Source: Tetracentron sinense (taxonomy: Eukaryota; Streptophyta; Magnoliopsida; Trochodendrales; Trochodendraceae). Taken from it: DNA of 64,000 nucleotides. Under the pieces are notes generated by a model. It did not search any database. It was not told where the DNA came from and worked only from the letters and a program-made list of their open reading frames with translations. This document shows, piece after piece, positions 21,413-32,185 of this stretch (within the stretch, counting starts at the first letter, position 1; each line of letters begins with the position of its first letter). The stretch is taken from the NCBI GenBank assembly GCA_015143295.1, contig JABCRI010001146.1, positions 23,395 through 87,394 on the forward strand, in the 5' to 3' direction. The translations under genes and the position numbers were made by a program.

Positions 21413-22130
21413 AAGGGCCGAGGCCTTGCTTGTAAAGTATTGCTTTGTTTTGGAACTCAAGGGAGTTTACCTCCTTGCTTGTAAAGTATCGCTTTGTTTA
21501 GAACTCAAGGGAGTTTACCTCCTTGCTTGTCAAGTATCGCTTTGTTTAGAATTCAAGGGAGTCTACCTCCTTACTTGTAAAGTATTGCTTTTTTTAGAAC
21601 TCAAGGGAGTTTACCTCCTTGCTTGTCAAGTATCGCTTTGTTTAGAATTCAAGGGAGTTTACCTCCTTGCTTGTAAAGTATCGCTTTGTTTTGAACTCAA
21701 GGGAGTTTATCTCCTTGCTTGTAAAGTATCGCTTTGTTTTGAACTCAAGGGATTTTACCTCCTTGCTTGTAAATTATCGCTTTGTTTAGAATTCAAGGGA
21801 GTCTACTTCCTTGCTTGTAAAGTATCACTTTGTTTTGAACTCAAGGGAGCTTATCTCCTTGCTTGTAAAGTATCGCTTTCTTTTAAACTCAAGGGAGTTT
21901 ACCTCCTTGCTTGTAAAGTATCGCTTTGTTTAGAATTCAAGGGAGTCTACCTCCTTGCTTGTAAAGTATCGCTTTGTTTTGAACTCAAGGGAGTTTAGCT
22001 CCTTGCTTGTAAAGTATCGCTTTGTTTAGAATTCAAGGGAGTCTACCTCCTTGCTAGTAAAGTATCGCTTTATTTTGAACTCAAGGGAGTTTACTTCCTT
22101 GCTTGTAAAGTATCGCTTTGTTATCAGTTT
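21413..22130 (+). repeat. Fourteen-copy 48-bp tandem hairpin array (family C LTR)
   Basis: The GGGAG core recurs every 48 bp from 21461 to 22085. Units alternate loosely between AACTCAAGGGAGTTTACCTC and ATTCAAGGGAGTCTACCTCC versions. CAAGGGAG can pair with CTCCTTG, with one bulge. Since 48 bp is 16 codons, the long open frame here is a periodicity effect. Confidence 0.92.
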
Positions 22131-22379
22131 TGCAAATCACTCTAAGTATCAGGTTTGTTATGGTTCAAAGTATATGGTTAGTGAAATGCTCAACGATATG
22201 TACCCTGTAAAGAAATGCTCACATGTTATCTGTTTTATGAACTGCTCTAAGTTATATGCTCACTCCGCTTTGCTTTCGCCTATTTTGCTCTGATGTGTGC
22301 ATATGTTATCATTGATGTTTATAGTATTGTATTGCTATTTAGTAGTTTGTATACACCGAGTATTCCATGCTCAGCTGAA

Positions 22380-22516
22380 TTGTTGACTTCGGTAGGTTCT
22401 ATGGATGCACATGCTCCTGAGCCTTAGAAGAGGAGTACAACGAGCCGGAGCCTGCCATGGATCATCACCAGGATGATGGAGCTCTAGATAGGAGGCCCTA
22501 TCTAGACTATTATTAA
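22380..22516 (+). pseudogene. Decayed MSAG microORF (family C LTR)
   Basis: The start region reads TTGACTTCGGTAGGTTCT, so the ATG is lost. APEP is followed by a stop and a small indel, then EEEYNEPEP-like and RPYLDYY-stop sequence. The C-terminal PYLDY matches family A (WPYLDYC), showing common origin. Confidence 0.5.
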
Positions 22517-22774
22517 GTGATGTGAGGGAGAGGGTTGTGTATTTTAAAAGTGGGGAATGTCCACTTTAGACTTATATTTTGTATAATTTGTTGGTTCAGA
22601 CTTAGAATTCAAATCGTAGGTTTATGTTATAAAGAAACTTTCAGGTTCGCCTTTTAATATGCCTTGTATGCTCTTGTAGGATGGTATGTTCGCCTTATGT
22701 GTCATGACAGGATGGTATGACACGGCGGTCACGGGTCAAAAGTCTCCTCCTAGGGAGGATTTTGGGTTGTGACA

Positions 22775-25700
22775 CTCCTAACTCATGGTGCGTGGATTCT
22801 GGATCCACTGTACACGTTTGTAATTGTTTGCAGGGGTTCAAGGAAACCAGAAAGCCGACCAAACAGGAGCAGAAGCTTAAAGTTGGCTCCGGTGCAAATG
22901 TTGCAGTGAAGCCAATCGGCTTGTTTACTATTTATTTACCTAATGGAAAGACATTAATTTTAGAAGACTGCTTTTATGTGCCTTCAGCACATCGTAATTT
23001 TATTTTAGTATCTAGACTCTTACTTGTGGATTCTCTATCATTTTTTAATTCAATTAAATTAAGAAAGATGGAATGGCCTTGATAATTGGTAATCTCATTA
23101 ATGGTCTCTATTTAATATTTCCTTTGGTAAATAATGAATGTCTGCAAAGTGACAATGTCTCATCATCTAGAATGTTTGGAATGAAGAGACATTGCACTGA
23201 GTCTTCTTATCTTTAGCATAAGAGATTTGGTCACATTAATCTTGATACGATCAAGAGATTAGTAAAAGATGGTCCCCTTGATTACCTCCAGGTAGAACCA
23301 CTCCCTACTTGCAAGTCTTGTCTCGAAGGGAAGATGACCAAGAAATCTTACCCTAAAAAGGTAGGAAGAGTCGAAGAAAAGTTAAGACTAATACATAGTG
23401 ATGTATGTGGTTCATTTAACATTGTTGCACGAGGTCACTATCGGTATTTTGTCACATTTACCGATAACTATTCCAGAAATGGATATGTCTATTTGATGCA
23501 ACACAAATCTGACACTTTTGAAAAGTTCAAAGAATTCAGATTAGAAGTTGAGAATCAAACTAACAAATTCATAAAGACACTTCAATCAGATCGAGGTGGT
23601 GAATACCTCACCAACGAGTTTATGCATTACTTAAGGGATAATGGGATTATCTTGCAATGGACAAGTCCTGCCTCTCCTCAACAAAATGGAGTTTCTGAAA
23701 GAAGAAACTGGACCTTATTAGATATGGTTCACTCTATGATGAGTCATGCCGATGTTCCTTCATATCTTTGGGGATATGCTATACAAATTACCATTTATAT
23801 TCTAAACCGAGTTCCATCTAAGTCTATTCAGGTTACACCCTATGAATTGTGGACTGGGCAAAAACTTAGTTTACAACATTTAAGGGTATGGGGTTGTCCT
23901 GCGCATGTTCACAAACTCGAACCCACTAAGTTGGAATCTAGGACAGAGAAATGGAATTTTGTAGGATATCCAAAAGAAATAAAGGGTTTCTATTTCTACT
24001 CCAAGGTAGGCCAAACAATAATTGTTAGGCTTCATGCCACTTTCTTGGAGGAAGAAATGGATCTCCTTAAGAAGGTTGAATTTCATGAGATGAAAGACGA
24101 CACAGCTGGTATCCAACCTGAACCTAATCCTTCCACTTTAATTTCTCCTAATTCTGTTCCACTGAGAAGGTCAAAAAGAGTTTCTAGACCACCAGATAGA
24201 CTTTAGTATTACAATAATGAAGTTTATCTAGTTACCTCTGATGATGAGGATACGGATCCTAGTACTTATCAGGGAGCTACATTAGATGTAGATGCATCTC
24301 AATGGAATAAAGCCATGAATGCTGAAATAGATTCCATGTATGACAACGGTGTCTGGACTTTAGTAGATCCACCAGATGGTATTAGGCCAATTGGATGCAA
24401 ATGGATTTACAAAAGGAAGAAGGGTGCCGATGGTAACGTGGAGACCTATAAAGCTAGACTTGTTGCAAAAGGTTATACTCAAATTCAAGGAGTTGATTAT
24501 GAGGATACCTTTTCACCTGTAGCTATGCTCAAATCCATTAGGATATTGCTAGTTATAGTTGTACACCATGACTATGAGATATGGCAAATGGATTTCAAAA
24601 CTGCTTAACTTAACAGAATGCTCGATGAAGACATCTATATGAAGCAACCAAAGTGCTTCATTGCTCCTAACCAGGAGAACATGGTATGCAAACTCAACAA
24701 GTCGATATATGGTTCGAAACAAGCTTCAAGAAGCTAGAACCAAAGATTTGATCTTTCCATCAAAGAATTTGGATTCTGAAAGAATTTAGAGGAATCTTGT
24801 ATATACAAGGATAGTGGGAGAGCGGTAGTATACCTAATTCTTTATGTAAATGACAACCTACTCATTAGAATGATGTAGGGATGTTGTCATCAGTCAAGAT
24901 ATGACTTTCTCAGCATTTCTCAATGAAAGATTGTGGAGAGGCATCCTATATTCTCGGAATAAAGATTCTAAGAGATAGGAATTACTGAATGTTGGGATTA
25001 AGCCAAACTAACTACATAGACAAGATTTTGTCTAGGTACAGTATGAGTGATTATAAGACAACACTCATTCCTTTTAGACATGGTGTCACTTTGTCTAAAA
25101 AGATGGCCCCTACATCAACTGATGAGATCGAGCAGATAAAGAGGTGTCCTTATGCTTCGGCAGTTGGGAGCCTCATGTATGCCATATTATGCACTAGATC
25201 GGATATCTGTCATGCAGTGGGAGTTGGTAGTTGGTTCCAAAGCAATCTAGGTGTTAATCATTGGACTGTAGTGAAGCACATTATGAAGTACCTGAAAAAG
25301 ACTAAGGATTATGTGCTTACCTTTCAATCAGAAGATTTAGTTAGACTGGGTTATACTGATTCCAATTTCCAATCTGATCCGGACAATAGAGCTTCCACAT
25401 CTGGGTATGTGTTCACACTGGGTGGTGCTGCTGTCAGTTGGCGCAGTAAAAAGTAGAAGAGTATTGCTGACTACAACACAAAAGCAGAATATATTGCAGC
25501 TTCAGAAGCAGCAAAAGAAGTAGTCTGGTTCAGAAGGTTTTTGCAAGAGCTAGGAAATGTTCCTTCAGCACTAAAACCTATCACTCTCTTCTGTGATAGT
25601 AATGGTGCAGTAGCCCACAACAAAGAACCTAGGAACCACAAAAAGATGAAACATGTGGAGCGGAAGTATCATCTCATTCGTGAGATCATTGATATGCAAG

Positions 25701-25822
25701 ATGTAGTTGTTACAAAGATTAGGTCTCAACTTAATATTGCTGACCCGATGACCAAGGCTTTATTAGATAAAGTATTTGTAACACAATTAGATAGTATGAG
25801 ATTGAAATCTATGACACAGTGA
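22775..25822 (+). pseudogene. pol: Copia1 Pol: protease, integrase, RT, RNase H, broken
   Basis: Protease WCVDSGSTVHV starts just after the solo LTR. The GAG-pre-integrase finger near 23215-23320 has TAG for Trp before HKRFGHINL. Integrase (about 23334-24200) keeps D, D, E in HSDVCG, QSDRGGEY and QQNGVSERRN. RT starts near 24315 (WTLVDPPDGIRPIGCKWIYK) and is broken by TAA at 24606-24608 and further stops. Its catalytic YVDD reads YVND near 24844, which alone should abolish activity. RNase H (about 25330-25800) has YTDSNFQSDPDNRASTSGY, TKAEYIA and LFCDSNGAV. At least one frameshift lies between 23050 and 23330. Confidence 0.88.
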
Positions 25823-25843
25823 CTTTTAGGGCAAGTGGGAGAT

Positions 25844-28056
25844 TGTTAGACATGATGCCCATAAAAATCATTTATATTGTTAGACTCTTATTAATTTAAT
25901 TAATAAAGACTTCTTCTTAATATATTGTGTATTCATTATGGGTAATTGACCATGATCATGAGATGATCTATACGATATGAGATATCAATAAAGGTCCATA
26001 GGATATATTGTAGGAAAGTTATGTGATTAGATTATCACAGGTAGATATAACTTTCTGGTTTCTTATACCTTATATAGTCACAGCTATGGGTGAAGTTGGG
26101 TACTTCACTTATATGTCTGCCAGAATGCTAAGATGTTCTCAATAGTTGAGATGTAGTTCTATCTCGAACTATTGTAGTGGAGACTACACATTGGCATATA
26201 GGTGCTTAAATGTACACTGACCGATTGCATTCAATAAGAGACCTCATGCATAAACATACTATCGGATAGTTGGTCTCTCATTCACATTGAACGGTTTCGA
26301 TGATCCTTAGATCTGATGAGTTCATCTATGACTGAGCAATGATCTGACTGTTTTGATTTTACCAACATATTTTCTAACTTAGGGAATACAATACAGTGAC
26401 AGTTGGATAGTCAGAAAGCTGTTCGAGTCATGATGAATTTCAAACAAGAAATCCATGCTCATTAATTTGAGAGATTATCCAAGTTCCGGGTAAGACAGTT
26501 GATTAAGTTCAAATCTTGCGCAGGTGATTTTGAAAAAAAAAATAATTTTGAAATATACTTTTATTAAAAGGTATTATACTTATAAAAGGATTTTCTCAAA
26601 ATGTTTTTCATGAGAAATTTTTTCTCATGGCTTAATCATAAGTCTTGGAAACCCGGATGATTTGCAATGGGCTATAGGTTAGATAGTATGTCAATCGCGA
26701 AGGCCCATTAGGGATAATATATTTGGAAGGATAAATCGAATTTAAAAGTTCATGTGGTGGGATCCGTAATGGTTAATGTTCATACATTGGGATTCAATTG
26801 CAACATGGATATCTCACGTCACTTGCAATTCCGGTGTAATTCCTATTTAGGGTCAATGAGATAACATTGCGTAAGCCAAGGTAAGAATGTCCCAGAGCAA
26901 TCTGTGGAGGTGCTCACATAAGAAATACAAGTTCAATAATTGATTAAAAGTTAATCAATTATTTAAGTAATTAAAAGTTAATGATTTAATTAAATAGATT
27001 AAAAGTTAATCTATTGTTTAAATTAATTGTCAATTTAAACTAAGGGATTATTTTAGTAATTATTTGATTAATATAATTAAAGGGGAAATGGGTTTGACCC
27101 ATATCCATAAACCCATTAAAATTGACCTTTAATATGGGCCAAAGCCCTTGGGTTTAAACCCTAGGGTGGGACGCCTACTTGAGGAATCCTAATTGGATTA
27201 GGATTATGTTGATTGAATAATTGTTGAAATATAATTCCTATAGTTATGAAATTAAAATCCAATTGTTGGATTGCAATAAGGATGAGGAAAAGTCGTAATT
27301 GGATTACAACTTGGAGTTTTAAACTCCCCAAATCTCACGCCCCACTATAGCTCAGGCCCCCCCTGGTTGTTTAGGTTTCCTAGTTTGACTAGGATTCCTC
27401 CAAGTGTTGGTTGTTTGACCTATCCCTTTAATTAAGGAACCCTCTTACTGGATGGACTCCTTAATTAGAAGGTCTTCTATGACTGGAGTAGTTATAGATA
27501 AACTAGGAAATTATTTATTAAATAATAAGAGTCATTATTGTTAAATAATTCCTTAAGAGATAAGATCAAGTTGGAGTAGGATTAGGATATGATCCTAGTC
27601 TATAAATACCCCAACACCGTAGACCATTAAGCACTTTTTTCAAGAATTTTTCTCTCCTCTCCTCTCTCTCTCTAAACTGTGAGACCCTAGGGATTTTCGT
27701 GAGCTTCTAAAGTGGTGCAAGTTGGGTTTTGTTTATTCTAGGGTTTTGAACCTTAGTACTTTCGGTGATAGAAGGTCTACACCATTATTCCATCTTCTTC
27801 CTCTTGCTTCTATAATTCCAAAGGAGATTCTAAAGCTTCGTGGGGATAGGGAAAAACAAGGATTGAGCTTCTAGTATTTTTTTCGGAGAAATCTTTACAA
27901 AGAGTTCTGATGGTTCGAGTGGATTAAGCTTCACCGATGAACATCATTCACCGAGGTGATATGACTAAAACTCTTAGATAATTTTGATGCTTTCTATGGA
28001 GTTAAGATCTAAGGGGATCCAATTTTCTCATAAATTTTTATCCAGATCCCCCTTCA
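25844..28056 (+). repeat. 3' LTR of Copia1 (right boundary approximate)
   Basis: It begins TGTTAGACATGATGCCC immediately after the purine tract. It is AT-rich with no coding sequence. It includes a TATA box (27601-27608) followed by a CT-rich leader (CTCTCCTCTCCTCTCTCTC), typical of an LTR promoter. The end was placed at CCCCCTTCA (28056) because Copia2 appears to begin at 28061; no second LTR is available to confirm it. Part (about 27140-27200, GGGTGGGACGCCTACTTG) is related to the minus strand of 50763-51961. Confidence 0.65.
27601..27608 (+). promoter_or_regulatory. TATA box in Copia1 LTR
   Basis: TATAAATA followed about 60 bp later by a CT-rich leader. Confidence 0.65.
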
Positions 28057-28294
28057 TAATTGAGGGTCGACCCTGGAGGATACTTGGTGTAGAGCCCCGA
28101 ACTTTTGACATTTATGCATGACCCTTTCGTAGCCATTTTTCCTTTAAAGTAGTGCAATTAATAAATAAAGAAGAAATTGGTAATTCTGAAACATCAGAAA
28201 TGTTTCTTTTCGAAGTACGAACCCAATGCAAGTTGAATCGTCAAAATCGGACGAGCGAGTCAAAAGATATGGCCAAAACAGTCTGGACCTGCAG

Positions 28295-28485
28295 GCAACC
28301 GATCGCTCGGTCCATGGAGCGATCGATCGGTCCAAAACCGATCGCTCGGAGGCTATCGACTGGTCAAGATTTTTGTATGGGGAAATTTTCCAGAGAGTGA
28401 AATTTTAACCGATCACTCGGTTATGAAACCGATCGATCGGTAGGCAACCGATCGATCGGTCATTAACACCGATCGCTCGGTACTC
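28295..28485 (+). promoter_or_regulatory. GATCG palindrome array (El3 5' LTR)
   Basis: About seven ACCGATCG(A/C)TCGGT-like sites, matching El1 in motif, although the rest of the LTR is closer to El2. The 3' LTR copy is 35822-36010. Confidence 0.6.
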
Positions 28486-29394
28486 GCGTTTTTGCAGAAA
28501 ATTTAGTAAGGGTGTTTTCATCTTTTGGGCGTTTCACTCATACCTTAAAGGCTTTGCCCGATCATTTGAGGGTTCATACACAACCCTTAGAGTCTTTTGA
28601 GAGATAGAGAGAAAGGAGAAGGGTTTCCAAAACTTAGGTTTTCATTTGGGAGAAATCAAAGGGGTTAAGACCCTAGATCAACCCCAAGCCCGTTTTCTTC
28701 AAGATCAAGGCTCAAGCATTCGAGGAGCTCGTGATCCAAGCTAGGGCAGCAGCTACATGGTCGTTTTTGGAAGGGGTTTCTTCCTCATTGTTCAAGGTCG
28801 GTACTTCTTGCTACCCTCCTAGTTATAGTTCTTCTTTTCCTTTATTTTCTTTGTGTTCCTTTATACATCCATGTATTATGAGATGGGTTGTGAATGGTGA
28901 ATGGTGAATGATGAATGGAGATGAATGTGGGCGATTGGATGCCGTGTGTATTGATGTGATGGATGAACGGGGAGGGTATTGTACCCATAATAAACATACA
29001 TATGTGATGTGAGTAAAACCCACCTAGAAAAGCATGTTGTAGGGTTAATAAATAACGAACACACTATGTTTGATGAGATGCCAAGGTGAGTAAAATGAGT
29101 GATAAATTAAGGGAATACATGCTTAATTATTCATGAAATTGGTAGGGCATATGATAGTGTGTTTCTTACATTTCTCAAAATGTGCGAGTTATTACTTGTT
29201 CAAATCGTGATATGCTATGCTTTGTAAATTACCCAAATTGTCATATTTAATTCCAAATGCAAGTATGCACACGATCTCACGAGCACGCATGCATGACATG
29301 GATTTCCGACGTTTTTCAAGAATGGGATTTAGAGGTGGGGCATATCCTACGATATGTTTTACCTCGCTTTTGGCAAGGACAATTCAATCATGCA

Positions 29395-29705
29395 TTAGCA
29401 TAAGAAGGGTCTCCCTTCCCTCGCAAGTACATACATATCATAAGAAGGGTTTCCCTTCCCTCGTAAGTACATCTCACAAGGACATCTCACAAGTGAAAGC
29501 ACATGACATGAGCATTTAGGAAGAAGGGTCTCCCTTCCCTCACAAGTAGTTTACTCTTCAAAGCATGATACAAGCATGAGCATTTTAGGAAGAAGGGTCT
29601 CCATTCCCTCACATGTAGATTACTTTTCCGAACAAGCAAGCATGATGCATGACATGACAAGCATGGGCATTTAGGAAGAAGGGTCTCCCTTCCCTCACAA
29701 GTAGT
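29395..29705 (+). repeat. GAAGGGTCTCCCTTC hairpin array (El3 5' LTR)
   Basis: Five or more units of AAGAAGGGTCTCCCTTCCCTC with two spacer types: a TACATACATATCAT type, then a longer CAAGTAGTTTACTTTCC...GCATGACA type. The 3' LTR copy is about 36920-37260. Confidence 0.85.
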
Positions 29706-30010
29706 TTACTTTCCAAGCAAGCATGACATGACATGACACGCATGATATGACAAGATAAGACAACATGACAAGTTTAAAGCACGGAAATGGTATTTCCAAT
29801 CAAGTCAAGTGCACAAGGTTTTCAAGGGCTTTATCGACTTTCTACGAAATACAAGCATGATTATAAATTGCTTTTACTTCCTTGTATGATATGAATTGTT
29901 TCCTTCTAACATATATGAATTGTTCCTGCTTTATGTATGCTATCTGTATGCTATGACTGTTGGTTAGTGCTTAGTACCCGCTGAGTATTCCATTCTCAGC
30001 CGTACTTCTT

Positions 30011-30130
30011 ATGTCGGCAGGTGATGGCGGAGCAGCTGCTCCATTTGATATCTGGGCTCCGAGCCCTTGGGTGGAGGAGGAGTACGTCGAGGAGCCTTTG
30101 GAGGAACCTCCCGTAGAGGGTTACCATTAG
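30011..30130 (+). CDS. MSAG acidic microORF (El3 5' LTR)
   Basis: 39 codons: MSAGDGGAAAPFDIW then PSPWVEEEYVEEP, ending GYH. It has the same length and start/stop context as in El2. The 3' LTR copy is 37561-37680, with one Glu of the EEE core changed to Val. Confidence 0.55.
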   Translation: MSAGDGGAAAPFDIWAPSPWVEEEYVEEPLEEPPVEGYH

Positions 30131-30432
30131 GTGGTTGTAGATTCTGAGTGGATTAGCTGTGGGTGAGATGAGAGATTATATCCATGTATTTTGGCGGGTC
30201 TGTCCGCACTTTCTTCTGGTTACTTTTTGTATAAACTTGGACCATATGTATATACTTAGAGGTTTGTTAGACTTCCGCTGTGTTTTATAGTTATGTTTCC
30301 GCTATAATGTCCTCTATTGTATATGCTCTGTGGGTTTTTGCAGGTTGGTTTGTCAAGCAAGTCATGTAAGCCATGTTTAGTCGTCCAAAGTTCACTCTAA
30401 CTCCTAGGGTGGGTTTTGGGTTGCGACAGAAG

Positions 30433-30444
30433 TGGTATCAGAGC
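30433..30444 (+). other. Primer-binding site of El3
   Basis: TGGTATCAGAGC, four bases after the LTR; complementary to initiator-Met tRNA. Confidence 0.93.
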
Positions 30445-30788
30445 TTAGGCTTTAGGTCTCTAGGGTCACTTAGAATCTTGTACCACGGCTTGCCAAGAGC
30501 ATATGTTAGGAAACAAGTTAGGAAGGAAGTAAGTCGGAAGAGAGTCTTGATCCAAGTGTAAGACTAAACTTTAGTCTTAGTCTAAAATGGTTGCTTTAAC
30601 CAAGTACAGTCCTAGGTACGCTAGAACGCTAAAGTATAAGTATAATGTGATGAATACTCTGATGACTTGATGTGATGTATATTAGTATTATACAACTAAT
30701 ACAAATTGAATGATTGTGAAATGACATTGAAATAAACTGTGGTTTCAAGTGAGACTCATGTGGTGCTATTGTTCTCAGGACTTTAGTC
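30445..30788 (+). other. Untranslated leader of El3
   Basis: No ORF of note. It is closely similar to the El2 leader. Confidence 0.7.
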
Positions 30789-32035
30789 ATGAGGCGGGGT
30801 ACACGGGGTCGTGGACCACATACCAGAGCTTCCTCTTCTTCACGAGATGAGGATGAGCAGCCGGACCTCTCTCAGGTCTTAGGCTCTATTGCTGAGACAC
30901 TCGCCATACTGGCGGCTCGGTAGGCTATACCATCATCGGCGGCACCTACTCCACCGCCCGCAGCTCCAGTACATCGTACCGCAGGAGTTGAGGCATTCAG
31001 GAGATTGAGGCCTAAATCCTTCCATGGGAGTGTGGACCCTCTTACTGCAGAGGCTTGGATCCTCCAGGTTGAGAAGATATTTGTGGTGCTCACTCCTACA
31101 GAGGAAGAGAAAGTGGCATGGGCAGTTTTTTTGCTAGAGGGCGAAGCCCACCATTGGTGGTTGTCCGCATTGAGGACGCGAGATTTGACCATACAGGGTC
31201 AACCTTGGACTTGGGAAGAGTTCAAAGATACTTTTTACAAGAAGTATTTTCCTATCGGTGCACGGGAAAAGAAAGAGAGAGAGTTCATCAACCTTGAGCA
31301 AGGTTCGATGTCTGTGGCCGCTTATGAGGCCAAGTTCTCGGAGCTATCACGCTTCGCGACACATATGATTGCCACCGAGGCAATGAAGGCGAGAAGATTT
31401 GAGCAAGGGCTCAAGGATGTTATTATGGAGAAGGTTTCCATTTTAAGGCATGCTACCTACCCTGAAGTGGTAGACAAGGCCTTATTGGTCGAGGCCAATT
31501 CTGAAGCGGTGTCCAAGAAGAGAGAGTTGGCAAGAGGCCAAGCCAGTAGTTCAGCACCTCCAGAGAGGCGGGCTCGTACCGGCCCTTATCAGTATACATG
31601 GCCAGCACCACAGATGAGGCTGACTTATGCGCCTCCAGCCCCACGACAGTACGTGCCACAGGCACCTCGACCTCAGGCTCTACCGGCCCCTCGGCCAGTT
31701 TCACCTCAGGCAGCGAGGTATACACCACCTTCGGCCCCTCCGGCCTACTCATATGAGGTCTGCACTTCATGCGGCAAAAGGCATCCGGCAGGAGATTGCC
31801 GAAGAGCATCTGGTGGATGTTATCATTGCGGTCGCCAGGGCCACATGATCAGGGATTGCCCTACCCGGCATTTACCAGGCCAGTCTCAGGGGTTAGGCCA
31901 CCAGCGCGCCCAGCAGGATCATACCAGGCGTCATCTTAGACTACCCGGTCTACACCTCAGTCTCTCCAGGCAAACCAGGGGCGAGTTTTTGCCTTGAAAG
32001 AGGTGATGCACTTGCATCTGACGATGTAGTGCAAG
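30789..32035 (+). pseudogene. gag: Gag (El3), nonsense and frameshifted
   Basis: ATG at 30789 begins the same Gag as El2. TAG at 30921-30923 replaces CAG early in the protein. The core and both zinc units (CTSCGKRHPAGDC, CYHCGRQGHMIRDC) are readable from 31005. A one-base deletion near 31890 then shifts the frame. A further TAG (CATCTTAGAC for CATCTCAGAC) near 31936 and a small deletion near 32003 follow. The donor CAAG|GTACGC at 32035/32036 is intact. Confidence 0.9.
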
Positions 32036-32185
32036 GTACGCAGTTGTAGCTTATTTAATTATCCGTAAATTAAACTGTTAAGTGTTCATTGATTGTGTAC
32101 ATACTTGGCATGTTATATATATGTATATATACCTACATGTATACACTGTTGATGCATGGATTAACTCCACTAGTTAAAATTTCAG
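32036..32185 (+). other. Putative gag/pol intron (El3)
   Basis: GTACGCAG...TTTCAG, 150 bp, closely similar to that of El2. It joins to give V-Q-G-T-L-L-V-N-E. Confidence 0.75.

Larger units (their letters stand above)
19795..22774 (+). mobile_element. Solo Ty3-type LTR (family C), 2,980 bp
   Basis: It has TGTAGAACCCCGG...GTTGTGACA ends and a perfect CTCCT duplication (19790-19794, 22775-22779) inside the Copia1 gag/pro frame. No internal region is present, so it is a product of LTR-LTR recombination. It shares only the skeleton with families A and B: constant box (about 20498-20570), a palindrome (20626-20650), TATA box (20740), hairpin array (21413-22130), a decayed microORF (about 22380-22516) and the covarying hairpin (22547-22567). 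Confidence 0.93.
18756..28056 (+). mobile_element. Copia1: decayed Ty1/copia element with nested insertions
   Basis: In copia order it contains gag, protease, integrase, reverse transcriptase and RNase H, then a purine-rich GGGCAAGTGGGAGA tract and a 3' LTR from 25844. Integrase before RT is diagnostic of Ty1/copia. It is interrupted by a solo Ty3 LTR (19795-22774), and El2 lies just upstream. No 5' LTR or primer site could be identified. The lineage within copia was not resolved. Confidence 0.82.
28088..30428 (+). repeat. 5' LTR of El3, 2,341 bp
   Basis: TGTAGAGCCCCGA...GGTTGCGACA. Contents are the constant box (about 28210-28280), GATCG palindromes (28295-28485), CTAGGGCAGCAGC (28741), donor-like CAAG|GTCGGTAC (about 28794), hairpin array (29395-29705), microORF (30011-30130) and GCGG/CCGC hairpin near 30198. 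Confidence 0.94.

Noticed and set aside
21413-22130. CRISPR-like regular repeats (also 5560-6035 and 46110-46370)
   Set aside because: Units are contiguous tandem repeats without unique spacers, lie inside LTRs with TG/CA ends and target duplications, and no cas genes are present.
27140-27200. Possible coding exon in the Copia1 3' LTR
   Set aside because: No open frame of useful length, and the region lies between the purine tract and the TATA box of an LTR.
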